Origin: an uncultured Alistipes sp.
GTDB lineage: Bacteria; Bacteroidota; Bacteroidia; Bacteroidales; Rikenellaceae
DNA length: 64,000 nt
Direction: 5' to 3'
Assembly: GCA_945494785.1 (NCBI GenBank)
Contig: CALYVN010000002.1
Coordinates: 19,146 to 83,145 of the forward strand
Under the pieces are notes generated by a model. It did not search any database. It was not told the DNA's origin and saw only the letters and a list, made by a program, of their open reading frames with translations. Each line of letters starts with the position of its first letter. The stretch's first letter is position 1. The position numbers and the translations under genes are program-made. Shown in pieces: positions 59,140-64,000 of this stretch.

Positions 59140-59149
59140 AATCGGATTC

Positions 59150-59710
59150 ATGCGTACAAACTTTTTATTGTCCGCACTCTTTGCTGCATTGATGATCGTC
59201 GGCTGCCAATCGAAACACAACTCGCTGACAGGCGTCATAGGCGATGCAACCGTAAATACGGTTACGGTAGTAACGACGGACGGCGACAAGGTAACGTTCG
59301 GTACCATGGATGCCGACCGCTCCGACTGCCACGGACTGCTTATCGGCTCGCCCGTAACGATAGAGTATGAGGGCGACATCGAGAACGGAATCGGCACAGC
59401 CGTTGCCGTTGCCGTTGCAACATCGCGCGAATACAATCTTCTGATAGGCGATTGGACCTATCGCAACGGCGACTTCGAACAAGGTTTCTCGTTGCGCATC
59501 GGGGGCGAAGCGGAGCAGATAGGCACAGCCACGCTCCTCTATTCGGCTTGGCAACTCGACGGCGACACTCTTTCGCTTGCAGGCCGCAGTAGCGGCAACG
59601 GACAGGAGTTCGATTTTATCGAGACGTGGACTATTGCCGATTTGGATGAAAACACTCTGAAACTCGAAGGCGAAAACGGCTCTTCGCTGACACTGACACG
59701 CAAGCGGTAA
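59150..59710 (+). CDS. Small lipocalin-like lipoprotein
   Basis: Lipobox FAALMIVGCQSK; C-terminal lipocalin-like LLIGDWTYRNGDFEQGFSLRIGGEA. Confidence 0.7.
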   Translation: MRTNFLLSALFAALMIVGCQSKHNSLTGVIGDATVNTVTVVTTDGDKVTFGTMDADRSDCHGLLIGSPVTIEYEGDIENGIGTAVAVAVATSREYNLLIGDWTYRNGDFEQGFSLRIGGEAEQIGTATLLYSAWQLDGDTLSLAGRSSGNGQEFDFIETWTIADLDENTLKLEGENGSSLTLTRKR

Positions 59711-59732
59711 CAGAAGAGTCCGATACGATTTC

Positions 59733-59760
59733 ACGCGCCCCTGCCGAAGCGGGGGCGCGT
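59733..59760 (+). terminator. Terminator downstream of lipoprotein gene
   Basis: acgcgcccc...ggggcgcgt followed by gatgtttttt. Confidence 0.8.
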
Positions 59761-59783
59761 GATGTTTTTTACTCAAACCCTCT

Positions 59784-60926
59784 CTAACCTATTGCCTCTT
59801 TGGAATCGACAGGGTTGGCATAAATGCCGAGGAATATCTCGCGGGCTGTCTCGGCACTCGCGCTGAACGCACGCTCGGCATCGGACAGACGATTGCAAAA
59901 CCGTGCCTGCTGCTCCGCCGTGTAGCGGTCGGCAAAACGGTTGTCTCCGTGCAGAATATCGTGCGCTATATAATTGGTGTCGTGCAGAACATAAGCCTCT
60001 GTGATACGCTTGTCGATAGCCTCCACCAGAGCCTTGTATGCTTCGGGTTTCGGCAGTGCAGCCATCTCCTGCAACTCGTCGTCGCCGATAGGCCGGCAAA
60101 CCGTGATGTTCACATCGCCCTTTTGTGCCGATATGCCGCACATGATACTTTCGAAATCCTCGTTAGGCTGCTTGCGGTAAGGCTCGCCCGTGGCACGAGC
60201 CGCGAGTTCCAATGCCTTGCGCACGTCGCACGTCTCGTATTGATACGACACGGCGACAGGAGTAATATGCAGACGTGAAAAATCGGCGGCAAAATCGCCA
60301 TCGCCACTCATTCCGAGCATCTTCAACACCCCTTGGTCGGTGGCATCGCGCCCATCTTTCGTTCGGCCGTTGCGTTGCGCTATCCACATCGAGCGACCTG
60401 CCTCGATACGCAGACGGATATACTCGGTCAGGTGGCGCGAATTTTCCAAAAATTCGCGAGGCGAGACATCGTCCTTGCGGATAATCTTCACCATATTGTT
60501 GGCTCGGCATATATCGGCGACTATCTGCGGACGCAGCAGATTGTCGCCCAAAGCGATGTCCGTAGTCGGCAAATCGTGCGAAAATAGCATGTACTGCAAC
60601 ATAAACGCATCGAGCGATATGTCGCGATGGTTGGATATGAAGAGTTGGCCGCCTTCGTGCGCCACGTTCTCCAAACCCGATTGTGTGAAATTGTCTATCG
60701 TCGAGTCGATAATCTGCTGAATCGCGGGATAGAGAATACGGCTCTGAATGTCGTGCGTATTCCGGCAACTGCGGATTGCTTCGCGTATCAGCGCGATGTC
60801 GATATTCGGAAAAGCGAATTTTGCTGCAGGTTCGAGCATCGGATCATCGGCAATACGCTCCATCGCTGCGGGAATTTCATCGTCGTAATAAGCCCTTATG
60901 TCATCGAATGAGGTATTATCCATCAT
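59784..60926 (-). CDS. Glycerol-3-phosphate acyltransferase (PlsC-like) family protein
   Basis: FISNHRDISLDAFMLQYML (HxxxxD); RSMWIAQRNGRTKDG. Confidence 0.85.
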   Translation of the reverse strand: MMDNTSFDDIRAYYDDEIPAAMERIADDPMLEPAAKFAFPNIDIALIREAIRSCRNTHDIQSRILYPAIQQIIDSTIDNFTQSGLENVAHEGGQLFISNHRDISLDAFMLQYMLFSHDLPTTDIALGDNLLRPQIVADICRANNMVKIIRKDDVSPREFLENSRHLTEYIRLRIEAGRSMWIAQRNGRTKDGRDATDQGVLKMLGMSGDGDFAADFSRLHITPVAVSYQYETCDVRKALELAARATGEPYRKQPNEDFESIMCGISAQKGDVNITVCRPIGDDELQEMAALPKPEAYKALVEAIDKRITEAYVLHDTNYIAHDILHGDNRFADRYTAEQQARFCNRLSDAERAFSASAETAREIFLGIYANPVDSKEAIG

Positions 60927-61075
60927 GTCGTTTTTTTCGATTTCGCGACTTGCGCGAAACAATAATCTCTGCAAATATAAGAAAAAAATCCTATTCGGCG
61001 CATTTTTCTGCCTATATGTCGTTTTAAGAGCGGGATGAACATTACTCTTGTGCCTTGCCGTATCGATAAATTTAG

Positions 61076-61083
61076 TATATTTG
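61076..61083 (+). promoter_or_regulatory. -7 element TATATTTG of fba
   Basis: TAnnTTTG upstream of the ATG at 61134. Confidence 0.55.
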
Positions 61084-61133
61084 CACAACCTTCCGTTACG
61101 ACAAACACGATTTAACGATAATTGTTCAACGCT

Positions 61134-61958
61134 ATGAATGTCAAAGAACTTCTCAAAGAGTGCCAAAAGCGTCGATGCGCCGTTCTGGCAACCAACTTCT
61201 ACAATTTCGAGACCCTTACTGCCGTAATGCGTGCCGCACAACGCACGCAGGCTCCCGTATTGTTGCAACTCACGCGCAGTTCGATAGATTATATGGGACT
61301 GAAACAGGCGGTTGCCATGGGACGACAGGCGATTGCCGACTACGGTGTGCAGGGTTGGATTCATCTCGACCACGGCAGTTCGGTCGAATTGGCGGAACGA
61401 TGCCTCGATGCCGGTTTCGATTCGGTGATGATAGATGCCAGCGAAAGTTCGTTCGACGAGAATGTGGCAACCACGCGCCGTGTCGTGGAGTTGGCACGTC
61501 CTTACGGTGCCAATGTCGAGGCGGAGTTGGGTTATGTCGCCAAACTCGGCCAGCAGCAGGGTGGCGGTTTTACCACAGCATCCGATGCGGCACGTTTTGT
61601 GGAACTGACAGGTGTCGATGCGTTGGCTGTTGCGATAGGCTCGGCGCATGGATTTTACAAGGAGGAGCCGCATTTGGACATCGACCGTCTGCGCGAGATA
61701 CATGAGGCCACTGATGCAGCCCTCGTACTCCACGGCAGTTCGGGCATTCCTCATTCGCAGGTGCGCGAGGCGATTGCCAACGGTATAGTCAAGGTCAATC
61801 TCGCCACCGAAATCAAAGACAATTTCATGCGTGCGCTCAAAGGCGTACTGCTCGAAAGCAACGAAATCGACCTCCGCAAGGTATTCCCGAAGGCTGTCGA
61901 ACCGGTTGTCGAACTTCTGTGCGAAAAGTACCGCATGGTTGGCTCGGCAGAGAAGTAA
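61134..61958 (+). CDS. Class II fructose-bisphosphate (ketose-bisphosphate) aldolase
   Basis: WIHLDHGSSVELAERCLDAGFDSVMIDASESSFDENV; AIGSAHGFYK; LVLHGSSGI. Confidence 0.93.
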   Translation: MNVKELLKECQKRRCAVLATNFYNFETLTAVMRAAQRTQAPVLLQLTRSSIDYMGLKQAVAMGRQAIADYGVQGWIHLDHGSSVELAERCLDAGFDSVMIDASESSFDENVATTRRVVELARPYGANVEAELGYVAKLGQQQGGGFTTASDAARFVELTGVDALAVAIGSAHGFYKEEPHLDIDRLREIHEATDAALVLHGSSGIPHSQVREAIANGIVKVNLATEIKDNFMRALKGVLLESNEIDLRKVFPKAVEPVVELLCEKYRMVGSAEK

Positions 61959-61979
61959 CCGATTGCGACCATTCGACAA

Positions 61980-62009
61980 AACGCCGTGCATCATCCGATG
62001 CACGGCGTT
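61980..62009. terminator. Bidirectional terminator between convergent genes
   Basis: aacgccgtgcatc-atcc-gatgcacggcgtt. Confidence 0.85.
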
Positions 62010-62031
62010 ATTATATACGGCAACTCCATTC

Positions 62032-63285
62032 CTATCGGCTCTCCCGCTTCAACAACAGATGTTCGAGCAGCAATATAATGATTATGCCCATTACGAAGCC
62101 GTTGCCCACAATCGGACGAATCAGTGCAGGAATGGCATCGACAGCCTGTTGCGGAGCGAACGACAAAACGATGTTGAACATTATCGGAATGCCGAGTATC
62201 AATCCGTCCTTGAAGGTAGCGACCGATTTCGTCGTCTGTATCATCCCCAATCCCGCAGCCACCTGTGTAGCCATGAGATAGAGCAACACCGTACCCATAA
62301 CCGGCAGCGGAATGGTCAGCAACACCGCAACGACCTTCGGAAAGAAGGCGAGCAGAATCATACCCACGGCAGCAGGGATAACCGTATGTCGCGATGCGCA
62401 TGATGTCGATGCCACAACACCCGGGGATAGCGAATAATCGACAGGACCGATAACGCCCAATGCTCCTGCCACGATATTCATCAGACCCGTGATGCCCGCA
62501 CTCCGTTTGTTGCGCTTGGCCATATCACCCGCGCCTATCATATCGCCCAACGATTGTACCGAGCCGATTTGGTTTATCAGCAGGGCGACGTAGCAGAATA
62601 CGAACGCCAACACCACTCCTGCATCGAACTTCATCGGCCACACCGACAAGCGCGGCGCAACAGTATCGGTGGCGAACTGCGATGGAAAGCCCGTAAAGCA
62701 GTAGTAGATAAGCGACCCGAGTATCATAGCCCATATCACCACGGTAGTCTTCCACACACCGCGCAGCAGATTGTTGGCAACCGCCATGACCATTACGCAG
62801 ACGAGCGAGAAGACAAATGCCGACAACTGATGCTCGGCATCGGAGAAAATCAATTCGACTATCGGTTTGGCGATTGTGAACGACACCAACAGCAATATCG
62901 ACAATACGATACGCGGTGTAAAGATGCGTTGCAGTTTCGACAATGCTCCGCATGCCGCGATGCCTGCAACCATTGCGCCGCCTATTATCATCGAGGGGTA
63001 GATGGTCTCCGACCCGTAGCCTTGTGCCGAAGCGGCGATAACCCCCATAAGCAATGCTGCGGCAGGGCCTGCCACAAGCGGCAGACGATGACCCCACAAG
63101 GCCTGTACGACCATCGTCAAACCCATTACGGCAAACAACTTCTGCGTAAAGCAGACCGTTTCGCCTTCGGGTGCGATGAAGGTGCTCGTAAGCACTACGG
63201 GGATACATATCATAAACCACTGCAACCCGTACAACAACATTGCACCGGCAGCAGGACGGTCATCGGTTCCGTATTTGAGTTTCAT
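62032..63285 (-). CDS. NCS2-family uracil/xanthine permease
   Basis: Polytopic; GLQWFMICIPVVLTSTFIAPEGE; NQIGSVQSLGDMIGAGD. Confidence 0.88.
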   Translation of the reverse strand: MKLKYGTDDRPAAGAMLLYGLQWFMICIPVVLTSTFIAPEGETVCFTQKLFAVMGLTMVVQALWGHRLPLVAGPAAALLMGVIAASAQGYGSETIYPSMIIGGAMVAGIAACGALSKLQRIFTPRIVLSILLLVSFTIAKPIVELIFSDAEHQLSAFVFSLVCVMVMAVANNLLRGVWKTTVVIWAMILGSLIYYCFTGFPSQFATDTVAPRLSVWPMKFDAGVVLAFVFCYVALLINQIGSVQSLGDMIGAGDMAKRNKRSAGITGLMNIVAGALGVIGPVDYSLSPGVVASTSCASRHTVIPAAVGMILLAFFPKVVAVLLTIPLPVMGTVLLYLMATQVAAGLGMIQTTKSVATFKDGLILGIPIMFNIVLSFAPQQAVDAIPALIRPIVGNGFVMGIIIILLLEHLLLKRESR

Positions 63286-64000
63286 AGTATTTGTGTTGAA
63301 CAAAATAACGTTGCGATTTTATCAGATTGCGCGTATGCAGCACCATTGTCTTGGTCTCGTTCAGAATGGTTATGTAGAGCATGCTCGCCTTGGTCGAAGT
63401 CTCCTTGTGTTTGATGCTGCGCAACTGCGTGGTCATCGATTCCGAGATGCTCTCGAACAGCGCATCGCGCAACTCGACAACCATGTGCGCCTCCGTAAAG
63501 TCGTTGCGTTGCAGAATCAGATTGACCCGCGCGAATATCACCTCGACATCGTCGTTTATGCGCATCAAATCCTCGATTTGCTCCTTGTTCATGCCCTCAT
63601 GGTTGTTGTCGATATGCTCGAAACAGGGGTGTGTGATGTTGCACAGCGACCGCGCTACCTCGGTGATGTAATCGACCGCCTGCGCATAGTAGTATGCCAC
63701 CGAAATCTCGTTGTCCTTCAATGCGGAGAGTACCGACATTATATTCTGTTTGCGCTCCTTCGCCTTGGCATAGAGTTCGTCCGACTGCTGCATCACCTCG
63801 CGCAGTACCTTGCGATTCTCCTTGAATACGGCAATCATCGTTCGGTCGTAAATCTTGGTTGCAAGACGCATCGCCTCCGAAACCTCCGCGACGCTCTGTC
63901 TGATTACGCCGTCTGCTCCGTCGGCGAGGTTGTCGGCATCGCTCTCCGTTACGGCAGCAGCCGCACGATTCTTTTTGATATTGCTGCGCAACAGAATCCA
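63260..64000 (-). CDS. C-terminal part of an inorganic phosphate transporter with PhoU-like domain (truncated by window end)
   Basis: Helical PhoU-like sequence; frame continues to the window edge with no start required inside. Confidence 0.6.
   Translation of the reverse strand, partial: WILLRSNIKKNRAAAAVTESDADNLADGADGVIRQSVAEVSEAMRLATKIYDRTMIAVFKENRKVLREVMQQSDELYAKAKERKQNIMSVLSALKDNEISVAYYYAQAVDYITEVARSLCNITHPCFEHIDNNHEGMNKEQIEDLMRINDDVEVIFARVNLILQRNDFTEAHMVVELRDALFESISESMTTQLRSIKHKETSTKASMLYITILNETKTMVLHTRNLIKSQRYFVQHKYYETQIRNR

Noticed and set aside
57724-59436. 570-aa minus-strand ORF antisense to nfnB
   Set aside because: Shadow ORF with no recognizable motifs
60927-62003. N-terminal extension of the acyltransferase ORF through the aldolase gene
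   Set aside because: Overlaps the aldolase gene and its promoter; the real start is MMDNTSFDD at 60926 with a minus-strand -7 element at 60972-60979
1-64000. CRISPR arrays, IS elements, prophage or integrative-element genes
   Set aside because: No regularly spaced direct repeats, transposase, integrase or phage structural proteins seen in the ORF track or by reading

Overview
This 64 kb window is from a Bacteroidales-type chromosome, possibly Alistipes/Rikenellaceae-like. That placement is inferred from protein families and from many TAnnTTTG (-7) promoter elements, not from a database search. Most of the window is core housekeeping sequence: zapA, rny, surE, gdhA, class II RNR, DAHP synthase/chorismate mutase, nhaD, recF, aroB, typA, rpiB, lgt, ruvB, uvrB, dnaG, smpB, tsaB, rlmB, rpe, fabD, argS, obgE, panB, an nfnAB-like pair and a class II aldolase. 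There are four tRNAs and a likely 6S RNA. I found no convincing mobile element, prophage or CRISPR array. The most interesting signals are: (1) two unlinked loci where a small ORF (67 aa and 36 aa) sits exactly 22 nt upstream of a large fimbrillin-like surface lipoprotein gene, and the two peptides align without gaps over about 32 residues, sharing Y-x2-P-x2-K-x6-E-x-GF-x2-S; (2) a lumazine-synthase-like gene that lacks the catalytic loop; (3) a truncated tandem OmpA-like paralog; (4) an 11-bp inverted repeat at the predicted start site of a ROK repressor gene; (5) nested inverted repeats next to a tRNA operon; (6) several genes whose -7 element lies only 4-7 nt from the start codon, predicting leaderless mRNAs; (7) a 1,467-aa lipoprotein with duplicated FnIII/jelly-roll-like units fused to a metallophosphatase.
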